DNA from: Adiantum capillus-veneris
Taxonomy: Eukaryota; Streptophyta; Polypodiopsida; Polypodiales; Pteridaceae
NCBI GenBank assembly: GCA_014529385.2
Contig: CM043955.1
Coordinates: 139,365,108 to 139,429,107 of the forward strand
DNA: 64,000 bases
Reading direction: 5' to 3'
Both the position numbers and the translations under genes were made by a program. The notes beneath the pieces were generated by a model that saw nothing but the letters and a program-made list of their open reading frames with translations, did no database searches and was not told where the DNA came from. Shown one piece after another: positions 32,980 to 41,688 of this stretch (the stretch's first letter is position 1; the number at the start of each line of letters is the position of its first letter).

Positions 32980-34149
32980 ATTCATTTCATTGGCTCTCTA
33001 AGCTCCTCCCCCAAAATCTCTCTATTTTTTATTTATCAGAAACCTATTTGTCACACAAAATATGATGTTTGAACTTCCTTTGCTAAGTGTGTGACATGAC
33101 TCTCCTTACTGCTTGTAAAGAATCTTTCTTGTGTTGTATACTGACCTTTCAAGCATTGTATTTTGGGGACATCTTAATCGCAAAATATGCACATGGCATT
33201 ACTTTAATTCCTTCTATGGGGTTTGTTTGATTTCTTTTGAGAGCCAGAACTTACCGTGACGTACACTCTTGTAAGTGATGAAAAAACTTTTAGAATAATT
33301 TTAAAAAAAAATTAAAAAGTTGCTTTTGCTTCTTCCCGTAACGCTCGTCGACTCCTGTAAACTGTGCACTCTCAGTAGCTGTTTTCCACTTCTACTCACG
33401 TTACCTTTTCTCTACGACAACACTACTCCGATGATTCTCCTTGAGAAATTGCCAGTTCCCTCCTGCTCTTCTACTCACGTTGCCTGCTAGCTTTTGCTTT
33501 TCCTCTCTATCCCTTACAAATCTGCTCATGTTGCACGCTGGCTTTTGTTTGTCCTCTCTGCCAAATCGTCCCTCGTTGGATTTTGCCAGTTCCCTTTTCC
33601 AAATCAACCAGTGTTTCTTTATACTTTGGATTCCCCGCTCTACTCGACTGTCCAATATTCTTATAAGTGTCCACAGCTTGTCTCTCTACTCTAGCAGCCC
33701 TGACAGCTCCTTATATACATCTTGCCAACCTTGCCTACCTACAATTGTCGCCCGTCCTCCCTCGTCATTGCTGATGTCTCTCGACCACCTCCTTCTTAAG
33801 CCACCCGTCGTCTCCTATGTAGAAGCCGCCATTGGCAGCTCCTCTCTGACCTTCTGCTGTTGACAACACACCCTTCTTTCTAGCTCTCCCTTCCACGTTG
33901 ACAGCACTGCCCCTCATCGAATTTTCTTACGCTGCTTCCTCTCTATTTAACTATAGGTCATCTCTGTTTTTTATTTGAGCATTGCTTCATCTATTTTTGT
34001 TATAGCTCATCGAAAATCTTATTTTGCTTAGCTTACATTCTTTTCTTTTTAGCCTAGGTCAGCCATTATGTGGGTACCCAAAAGCCTTCTAATACAAGCT
34101 TAGTTTAACGTATTGGAGAATAAGCTTCCCTTCGTTTTTGGTGAGCATA
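32979..34149. other. Non-coding stretch between L and the PPR pseudogene
   Basis: A 140-codon plus-strand frame (33441-33863) is Leu/Ser/Pro-rich and contains an imperfect internal duplication (CTCACGTTGCCTGCTAGC and CTCATGTTGCACGCTGGC). I recognise no family and do not call it a gene. The rest is AT-rich. Confidence 0.4.
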
Positions 34150-34515
34150 TAGTGCAATCATTGCTCCAAGAAACAATCTCACTTTTATAACAACAACCAA
34201 AGCATTTCAAACACAATTAATCATTGGCAAAACCCAAAGCACCCTTGACATTCCCATAATAAGCATAATCTACAATTAATGTACTCCAAAGAACAACGTC
34301 CTAGACTGCAAGCCCCTCTTGTAGTTTTTGTGCTTTTTGAACCGCACCACAATTGGTGTACACATCCCAAGCATCGCATTTGTGCAAAATTGAAGAGAAC
34401 ATACTCTCATTTACTCCTCCACATGCTAAAAAATAGGATGCGAATAAGACAGGATTGAATAGGACCACGTATTTTAACCCTGCTTCCTCCCACACATAGA
34501 GAGGTGAATTTTCTG
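34150..34515 (-). pseudogene. Pentatricopeptide-repeat (PPR) protein fragment
   Basis: The minus-strand frame from about 34505 carries WEEAGLKYVVLFNPVLFAS and ACGGVNES, then DVYTNCGAVQKAQKLQEGL. After a TAG it has DVVLWSTLIVDYAYYGNVK. This is the PPR cadence of plant organelle RNA-processing factors: (G-L-K-P..-T-F), then (D-M-Y-x-K-C-G-x-x-x-x-A-x-x-V-F), then (D-V-V-x-W-x-x-L-I-x-G-Y-A). Two in-frame stops and loss of similarity on both sides mark it as a dead fragment. T1 inserted about 60 bp upstream of it (34571), and no PPR sequence continues beyond T1 at 48446. The retained YTNCG and YYGN motifs suggest a PLS-type repeat. Confidence 0.6.
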
Positions 34516-34570
34516 AGTTCCAACTTCAGGCACTCTCCCCAAGCCTGGACATTCACGTAACTGCAAGTGG

Positions 34571-35143
34571 TGTGCGCTCCTTGGCGCACTGTCGAAGCAA
34601 GGGACTTGCCGATACACCGTGTGCGAGCCACAAATGGCTCCAAGCACACAACAAGACTAATCTAGCAAGCTCAAGAGAGCAAAGGGTGTGTCACTCACCG
34701 CTCTACGCTCGCCTTCGTGGTGGATTCCTCGCCGCGATGAAGAAGAAGCTGCAGTCGTGCCGCGCTCAACCGCTTCGCCGCCGTCGTGCCTTCATAATGC
34801 TCGATCGCACACACACTCTCCCTCTCTCTCTCTCACACATACACACACACACGAGGAGGTGAAGAAGAAGAAGATGGAGCAAGAGCACTCTTCTATTGCA
34901 CAAATGAGAGAATGAGTGAATTTTAGGTTTAGTTGGCTTTTATATGAGCTCACCCCATTCACACTTGGGCGCCCATGCTTAGCCAACTAATCCCTTGAAT
35001 GTCCCAGTTAGAGTGCGCCTCTCATCGGCGATCACTCTTACCCTTTTCCTATTGGTCCGACAAGCCCGGTACCTGACTCTACCAAATACATAATACACGT
35101 CCGTCGTAGGTGATGGGGTGTCCGTGAGCCGTGAGGGTTAACA
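34571..35143 (-). repeat. 3' LTR of T1 (573 bp)
   Basis: On the plus strand, TGTGCGCTCCTTGGCGCAC to GTGAGGGTTAACA. It contains a coding-strand TATA motif ATATAAAA (34938-34945). The first 20 bp hold a short palindrome, GTGCGCTCCTTGGCGCAC. Confidence 0.96.
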
Positions 35144-35156
35144 TGCCCCCCTTCCT
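35144..35156 (-). other. Polypurine tract of T1
   Basis: AGGAAGGGGGGCA on the coding strand, immediately before the LTR TG. Confidence 0.9.
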
Positions 35157-36654
35157 GATGTAGATTCCGTCCTCGGAAGCTATTGAGTTGAAGCTCGTTC
35201 GTCGAGGTGGAAGAGCATTTGAGATGAATGTCCTTAGCCTTCTTCAGTCATTGCAAAATCAAACAACATTGGCACAGTAATTGCATTCTCATAAGTGATT
35301 AAAAAGCATATGCAGTTTTAGGTAGACAAATTGATTGGTAAAAGAATTTCAAACAATTTGTCAGCAATGAACATTAAATTGCAATGTAATCAAATGCATA
35401 AACAGATGTAAAGGTAAAAAATTAAACAAGTCTGGGGTCGCTAATTTAACGGTCGAAAGGCACTAGAGATCGAATATTAATACCATGGGTAAGCTTCTTA
35501 ATTTTCTATGGTCAATTAAGTTGTTTAATCGCGAGAGTCAAGTATTCATGTTCGAGGGCTGACTAGAGGCTATATCTAGAAGACCTTGTAGTTAAGCTAC
35601 AATAAAAGGAATTTCTCATGAAATCATCGCCTGACTGATTACTTTTTCTTTGACCCCCCAAAGTCTTTTCACAGTGATTCAATTTTGATGTGTGTGCTTA
35701 TTTTGTATGCCTTGGGTTTTTTGCATTTCAAGTAAAAGCGCCCATACTAGGAACCTCTAGGGCTCTAGTACCATAGGCAATACATGTGAGTGAAGTACCA
35801 AATCAAGCTGAGATTTCTCTTCCAACTTAAGATTTTACAGTGTGGCACTTTGATTTTTTGTTTGTTCATTTTCAGCATTTTAATTTTGTAACTTTGGGGG
35901 GTCATATAACACTGATACACCTCCCCAGGCTCATCACACTAGTAAACTCCCTTTATAATACTTAAGCTAAAGGTCAATAGGGTCAAGCCCACTAGAAAGC
36001 CCTAGTACATTTCACACAATGCTACCTAAATCGGATTAAGAACCTAAGTAACCATTAATTATTAGGAAGGCATTCCCCATGGTATTAAGAGAAGATTTCT
36101 AACACCTAACTTGGTCAAACTAGTTTGTCGGACTGCTTGATTTTTAAACCTAGACAAGTGATTATGACAAAAAATTACATTGAATTAAATGTTTGATACT
36201 AAGCAAATGCGGTGAATATTAGGCTACCAATCACAATTAAAGCTGACAATCATAGATGCAAAAAAGATAAGGGGCAATGCTAATGGACAAGAAACACCTG
36301 TTTGTGTCAATGGTCGCGCTTGATTTGAAGAGTGAGTCGAGATAAAGATTCCATGAAGGTCCAAATCCTACCAATAGCAACACGCTCCTGTACACACTAG
36401 GAAACAAAAGGAATACCTCCAGGAGGCACATTAGTGGAAAAAGGTACCAACACTTATTGAACACAACAAAAAACATAAGGAACCCTAACCTAATTATTTG
36501 CACTCCCCCTAGAGAGTCAAGGGAATAGGATATTGTAGAGGTTGGGGGGAAACCCTAAGGCTAAACCCCTATCCTCGTCGTCGAGATAAACAAAGTCATC
36601 ATCCATGAGACCATATGTGCCATCCGTGTAGTCGTGTAAATTTTCTTGTTCATC
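35157..36654 (-). other. 3' non-coding region of T1
   Basis: About 1.5 kb, AT-rich, with many stops on the coding strand. Nothing was recognised. Confidence 0.6.
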
Positions 36655-36975
36655 TTAGGTGCCCATGTTTACTAAGAAGGTCACTAGACGCCTATAGTCA
36701 TCTTGGTCAAAAGGGTAGGCTTGTGCAATGGGAGAAACGCTCTCTACTAAGTATGGATCAGACGTGGTCAAGAGACGTATCAGCCATTCTAACTCCTCAA
36801 AATTCCTCTCACATGCTAGCGTACCTATCAAATCCCATTCACATGCAAGCACTGGAAAGACCATGTGAAATATTTGTGAAAAGTAACGAGGGTACCTCTC
36901 ACCCAAGGCAGGAGTGGATGACTTTAGCGTACTAGCCATATCTGTACACGCAAATAGATGATGGTTAGAGTGCAA
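36655..36975 (-). CDS. Small ORF downstream of the second protease in T1 (unknown)
   Basis: 106 codons from the ATG at 36975. A second in-frame ATG at 36939 gives a 94-residue protein beginning MASTLKSSTPAL. It is rich in Leu, Glu, Trp and Tyr with no repeats (WDLIGTLACERNFEELEWLI, DDYRRLVTFLVNMGT), which fits a small folded, mostly helical protein. After its TAA the same frame stays open for about 45 more codons of acidic sequence (MDDDFVYLDDEDRG). I do not recognise the family. It lies about 200 bp after the second protease frame and may come from a spliced or separate transcript. It could also be the remains of a longer captured gene. Confidence 0.4.
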   Translation of the reverse strand: MHSNHHLFACTDMASTLKSSTPALGERYPRYFSQIFHMVFPVLACEWDLIGTLACERNFEELEWLIRLLTTSDPYLVESVSPIAQAYPFDQDDYRRLVTFLVNMGT

Positions 36976-37185
36976 ATATTACAAGGGCCGTGTTCTTGTG
37001 CATAATTTGTTTTTATGATTTGTGTTATGGCTCTTGCTCTTTTACTTTTTTATCTTGTTTTTGTGAGTATAAGGCTTTATATATACATTCCCTAAGATCG
37101 GAGATTAAGAGGTCAGGGAGAAAGGTTGAGAGGGAAGCAAGTGAATAATGGATGTCCACAAACACTCCCCCCTTCCTTGGGTAGA

Positions 37186-38508
37186 TCATACCGTTTGAAA
37201 TGATGTCGTCACCCTTTGAAACCAATTGTTCCAGTTGGTAATAGGTGAGGATTTTTGCCAGTAGTTTTCTATTACCCTAGGTGCCTCGTGAAGTTGCAAG
37301 GGTGGTAAGGTACTCTCCCAGGATCGAACTTGAAGTGGTTCATCAGGTGATTCTTGAATACTGGGAGGTGTGGATTCTTTTGTAGGTTCATGGAGGTCCA
37401 CTACTATAGATGGAGGCTGTGTAGAAGCTTTTACCTCTATGGATGTATTACATGAGGAGCTAGAAGCTTCATGGAACTCCCCCCTTCCTGAGATAGGTGG
37501 AATAAATTGGTTTTGCCTTGGAGCCCAAACTAGTTCTGGACTAGGTGTGTAGCATTCTGTGATCTTTCCCTTCCCACGGTCTGCCATTGGCTTTAGCGTT
37601 ACATTGTTTGACTCATATGGGTTTGTTGTCGATAGGGAAGGACACATTTTACGTTTAGGTACCCAAATTTGCTCATTTCCATCATAGTAGCCTTGGGCTT
37701 CTAATAGTTGTTTTGGAATCCATCGTGATTTGGTCTTGACTCTCCTAGGGCGCGCTCTTGGTTTTCCTGGGAAATTTTTTCTTGAAATGGATGGGAGGGT
37801 TGAGGTAGTTAGAAGTAAGGCCTTGGGGACCCATTGATATGTACTCTTAGGTCGTGCAGGTTGAGTACTTGCAATATTACTGTTTGCTGCAACTACAAGT
37901 GTTGAAGTGCTAGATTCATGGGTAGCCGGCAAAGATGAGTTAACCACCTTGGCTTGTGAACGTTGGCTATCCTTCAACTTTGCTAGAGTTTGCAACGTAG
38001 GTGACTTTGCTTGAATGATAGGGGTAAGAGTCGGTGGTCGCGTCGTGACACTACCAGTATCCCAATCAATAGTGCATTTGGTTGCCAACATCCACGTGCG
38101 TCCTAGGTTTACGTTGCCTTCCATAGCTCCTGCGGGCATGACTAGAAACCTCTGCACTATGCTTCCATTGTCATAGACAACAAGGGTCTGAAGGACTCCA
38201 AGAATAGCAGTTTTCTTTTTATTAATGCCCTTGACTTGCATCGTACTCGGGGATAGGGTCGGTTTCCCTAATTGACACCAAACTCCATAGGATAACAAAT
38301 TGTGTTTAGCTCCCGTATCTAATAAGGCATTGTATAGTACTTTCCCATAGGGGCTATTTAGCTCAATTGGGTATCGTAGGGGTGGCTCAGATTCTAATGA
38401 GTCGTCATCTGTGTCCTCGAAAAATGCTTGCGTGATTCCCAGATTAGCCTCTCGTTGGCGTCTAAGACGTTGTTGTCGTTCTCGAGTCTCAACTCTTGCT
38501 TGGATTTT
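37186..38508 (-). CDS. Second retropepsin-like domain, in frame after the integrase stop, with W-x-P-(K/R) repeat tail (T1)
   Basis: Directly after the integrase TAA (38509-38511) the same frame stays open for 440 codons. Residues 1-40 form a charged helix (RERQQRLRRQREANLG). Then comes YNALLDTGAKHNLLSYGVW, with the catalytic D-T-G-A at about residues 64-67, a flap-like middle, and MEGNVNLGRTWMLATKCTID, matching the I-L-G-R-x-W...I-D-W end of Ty3 proteases. The tail is Pro/Ser/Thr-rich and basic, with four spaced tryptophan motifs (QWVPKALL, SRWIPKQLL, QIWVPKRK, LVWAPRQN). The active site is canonical, unlike the DGGA of the upstream protease in the same element. It may be made by stop readthrough or from its own mRNA. 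No function is proved. It could be the true protease or a captured copy. Confidence 0.7.
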   Translation of the reverse strand, partial: KIQARVETRERQQRLRRQREANLGITQAFFEDTDDDSLESEPPLRYPIELNSPYGKVLYNALLDTGAKHNLLSYGVWCQLGKPTLSPSTMQVKGINKKKTAILGVLQTLVVYDNGSIVQRFLVMPAGAMEGNVNLGRTWMLATKCTIDWDTGSVTTRPPTLTPIIQAKSPTLQTLAKLKDSQRSQAKVVNSSLPATHESSTSTLVVAANSNIASTQPARPKSTYQWVPKALLLTTSTLPSISRKNFPGKPRARPRRVKTKSRWIPKQLLEAQGYYDGNEQIWVPKRKMCPSLSTTNPYESNNVTLKPMADRGKGKITECYTPSPELVWAPRQNQFIPPISGRGEFHEASSSSCNTSIEVKASTQPPSIVVDLHEPTKESTPPSIQESPDEPLQVRSWESTLPPLQLHEAPRVIENYWQKSSPITNWNNWFQRVTTSFQTV

Positions 38509-39942
38509 TTAAAGCTCTGCTTGTTCCTTGGCAGCCTTCTTTTGATGGATGGCTTGCAACTCTTCCTGGCTTAGAGGATCATAATATCTTTTGAATTTAC
38601 TTCCATTAAGGAATCCAATGGTTTCAACTCCATCTAGAGTCTCCACACGAATGGTACCTTGCGGAGTAATTTCACACACTCGATATGGTCCCTTACCAGC
38701 GTATTTCAATTTCTTCTTTTCATTACGTACCCCGTACATAAGAACTTTATCACCGACCTTGATGTCTTTATCCTTTAAATGGCTATCAAACCACTTCTTT
38801 CTCCTATCCTTCTCCACTAGAGCATTTTGCACAGCTAATTGCCTCTCTTCATCTAGCCTTTCCAGGATATATAATCGCTCCACTAAGGGGTTACCATCCA
38901 AACCTTCTTGAGAAGCTACTCGAAGACTAGGAATGACAAACTCCCATGGCATAACTGCTTCTTGGCCATACACCATCTTAAACGGTGTGCAATTAATAAC
39001 AACTTTATACGCAGTACGATAAGCCCATAAAGCTGATGTAAGCTTTAGGTCCCAATCAGTGCGATGAGCCTCGACTGTCTTTGTCAAAATGGAGATGAGA
39101 GTTTTGTTGGTACTCTCAGCTTGGCCATTTGCTTGGGGATAATAGGGTGTAGACTTGTGGTGAGATATCATGAAGTTTGATGTGAGTTCTTTTATTACTT
39201 CATTTATAAAATGAGTTCCATTGTCACTCACAAGTTCAAAGGGGCATCCAAAACGTGTGATAATGTTCTCAAAGAGGAACTTAGTTGTTGTTTTTGCATC
39301 CGCCTTTCGTGTTGCTTTTGCTTCAGCCCATTTGGTTACATAGTCGATAGCGACAATGATATATCGTGATTGCGTGTTACGTGCAGCCGGACTAATCGGT
39401 CCTACAAAGTCTAAGCCCCACTTTTCAAATGGTTGGGTTACCTTGATGGGATGTAGAGGCATCCTATCCATTCTTTGTGGCTTGTTGAAGCGTTGGCATT
39501 CATCACATCCCTTTGCAAAAAGTGATGCATCCTTAAACAGAGTGGGCCACCAATAGCCTGACTGTAAGATCTTTCGGGCAGTCAACTTTCCTGAAAAGTG
39601 ACCACCAGCTACGCCCATGTGTGCCTCTTGTAGAATATATAAATACTCATCCTCGTGGGCACAGCGTCTAAGAACATCATCTTTTCCTCTCTTATAGAGA
39701 GTTCCAGCCAGTAAGCAATAGGGTTCGCATTCCTTGATTAATTTTCGAGCTATATCTTTTCGCAGTTCTTTGGGTGGAAAACCATTAACTAAGAAGTTAA
39801 CAATCTTTTCACTCCATTCAGGCATTGTCTCAACAATGAACAAAGGAGTATCAGGCAATTCATCATCAACCCCCGTAGGAGCTTCGCCATTAGGGATACG
39901 AGATAAATGATCCGCCATGACATGTTTCCTCCCAGGCCTCAC
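38509..39942 (-). CDS. int: Integrase of T1
   Basis: A 477-codon frame. It enters at the RNase H end (RPGRKHVMADHLSR), has the HHCC zinc domain (H108, H115, C146, C149) and the catalytic core: D178 in WGLDFVGP, D240 in VSDNGTHF and E276 in NGQAESTN, which is exact DD35E spacing. The C-terminal domain includes KVGDKVLMYGVR. No chromodomain is present. It inserts the cDNA into the host chromosome. The catalytic residues are intact. The start is set by a frame change from RNase H upstream, so translation as drawn would need frameshifting. The frame ends at a TAA that separates it from the second protease. Confidence 0.85.
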   Translation of the reverse strand: MRPGRKHVMADHLSRIPNGEAPTGVDDELPDTPLFIVETMPEWSEKIVNFLVNGFPPKELRKDIARKLIKECEPYCLLAGTLYKRGKDDVLRRCAHEDEYLYILQEAHMGVAGGHFSGKLTARKILQSGYWWPTLFKDASLFAKGCDECQRFNKPQRMDRMPLHPIKVTQPFEKWGLDFVGPISPAARNTQSRYIIVAIDYVTKWAEAKATRKADAKTTTKFLFENIITRFGCPFELVSDNGTHFINEVIKELTSNFMISHHKSTPYYPQANGQAESTNKTLISILTKTVEAHRTDWDLKLTSALWAYRTAYKVVINCTPFKMVYGQEAVMPWEFVIPSLRVASQEGLDGNPLVERLYILERLDEERQLAVQNALVEKDRRKKWFDSHLKDKDIKVGDKVLMYGVRNEKKKLKYAGKGPYRVCEITPQGTIRVETLDGVETIGFLNGSKFKRYYDPLSQEELQAIHQKKAAKEQAEL

Positions 39943-41023
39943 AAAACGGTGAAGTCAACTCAAGAAGAATTAACAACCATCGTGTAATTCGACTTGTGGA
40001 ACACGGCTTGTTTACCAAATATAGCAATGCTTGATGATCAACATAAAACACAAACTTGGTAGCAAGAAGGTAATAGCGAAATTTCTTTACTGCGTAAATC
40101 ATAGCTAGACCTTCGCGCTCTGTAGTAGTGTAGTTCATCTCGGCATCATTTAATTGGCGACTTGCAAAGCTAATAGGGTAGTCCAATTTATGTTCTCCTG
40201 GTTGAGTTAGAACACACCCAATAGCAAAATTTGATGCATCAATATGCACATGAAAAGGTACATTCCAATCAGGTGTTCGCAGGATTGGAGCACTTGTTAG
40301 GGCCTTCTTTAATAACTCATAAGATTGATGACATTCTTCCGTCCAGTGAAACTCGATAAGAAGCTTGTACAATGGACGCGCTATCTCGGCAAAGTTTAAA
40401 ATAAACCTTCGATAATAACCAACATGGCCCATAAATCTTTGAACTCCTTTATAGTTAGTAGGTGGTGGCAAATCGGCAATGGCTTTAATCTTACTCTCAT
40501 CTGTGGATATCCCGTTCTTGGACACTATATGCCCTAGAATGACTCCATGCTTAACCCAAAATTGGCATTTGAAAGGGTTCAATGAGATGCGATAAAATCT
40601 GCACCTTTCAAATATTTTTCGTAGATATAACAAATGCTTCTCCCAAGAAGAATAAACACAAAGGTCGTCTAGGAAAGCTTCACAAAACTCCCTTAGAAAT
40701 TCTTTAAACGCAGTGTTTATTAATCGTTGGAATGTAGCAGGGGCATTCGTTAAGCCAAAAGCCATAACACGAAATGCAAACACTCCAAACTCTGTGATAA
40801 AAGCAGTTTTAGCTTGGTCCTCTAATGCAATTGTGATTTGATTGTAACCAGAGTACCCATCTAAAAAGCTATAAGCTTCCTTGCCCGCAACTCTTTCAAG
40901 CACATGTTCTGAATATGGCAAGGGATAATGATCTCTCCTAGTGGCTACATTAACTTTCTGAGGTCCACGCACACTCTTAGTTTCCCATTCTTTTTTGGCA
41001 CAATGACTATTGGAGAAACCCAT
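39890..41023 (-). pseudogene. pol: Reverse transcriptase main part and RNase H of T1
   Basis: A 377-codon frame with RT motifs RRDHYPLPYSEHVLERVAG, SFLDGYSGYNQI, FGLTNAPATFQRL, the catalytic AFLDDLCVYS (FLDD) and GHIVSKNGIS. RNase H follows: HVHIDASNFAIGCVL (first Asp), TTTEREGLAMIYAVKKFRYY and VFYVDHQALLYL. It is joined to the upstream RT start by a one-base frame change near 40947 and to integrase by another near 39955, both inside conserved protein, so they look like disabling indels. All catalytic residues that I can see are kept. Confidence 0.85.
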
Positions 41024-41613
41024 TCTGAGTGCTCAATAGGGTATATGAATCCACATTGGATAAGTTTTTCAATCTCCTCTTGTACAATTTTGGCGTACTT
41101 AGGATTCATTGGATAGGGTCGTTGCTGGACGGGTTTAGCAGTGTTGATCATGGGAATTGTATGTTGCACCACAGAAGGTGGAACGCCCTTCATGTCATGA
41201 TATGTCCAAGCAAAGATATCCTTGTATTCCTTGAGGAGCTCCTTAAGTACAGCCTCTTCAGTTTCGGTAAGGTCTTGAGCAATAAAGACTGGTTTAGACT
41301 CCTCACCTGGTTCTGCTAATTCTATCTCTTTAACTACCGCTGGACCATCATAGACTCCACTGCTTCCATTGGTAGGTATTCGTTGGGCTTTGGCATACAC
41401 AACCTTTCGCTCCCCCGTGGTATAAGATTTAAAATGTTCAGGAGCAGTATGTAAGTCAGCAGGCTCTTGTCCTGACGGAGACCTTTCTTTTAGTTCTGCC
41501 TCCTTTTGTTGTTTTGCTAACTCTCGGTTTTGACGTCTTCTTATAGTTCGACTCAATTTCGACTCTGTAACCTCCAATTGAGTGAGGTCAATGGGTCGCG
41601 GGCTGCACCACAT
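40945..41613 (-). pseudogene. pol: Reverse transcriptase N-part of T1
   Basis: 222 codons containing the RT entry typical of non-chromovirus Ty3 elements (DIFAWTYHDMKGVPPSVVQH, SEWVSPIVIVPKKNGKLRVC). It ends at a stop where an indel shifts the conserved DLRKLN segment. It lies in the same frame as the first protease ORF upstream, separated by one TAA (41689-41691) and about 25 open codons. Confidence 0.8.
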
Positions 41614-41688
41614 GACACTCTGGAGATGTTCACCCCAATTGTCTACTAGCTTTCGATGAGCATCACATGCCCCTAGATAGCTAAGCCA

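Noticed and set aside
33441-33863. A 140-codon plus-strand ORF as a host gene
   Set aside because: The composition is Leu/Ser/Pro low complexity with an internal nucleotide duplication. No family is recognised and no supporting gene structure was seen.
36615-36935. Plus-strand 106-codon ORF opposite the small T1 ORF
   Set aside because: Antisense to the element and without recognisable features. The minus-strand frame is in the element's coding sense.
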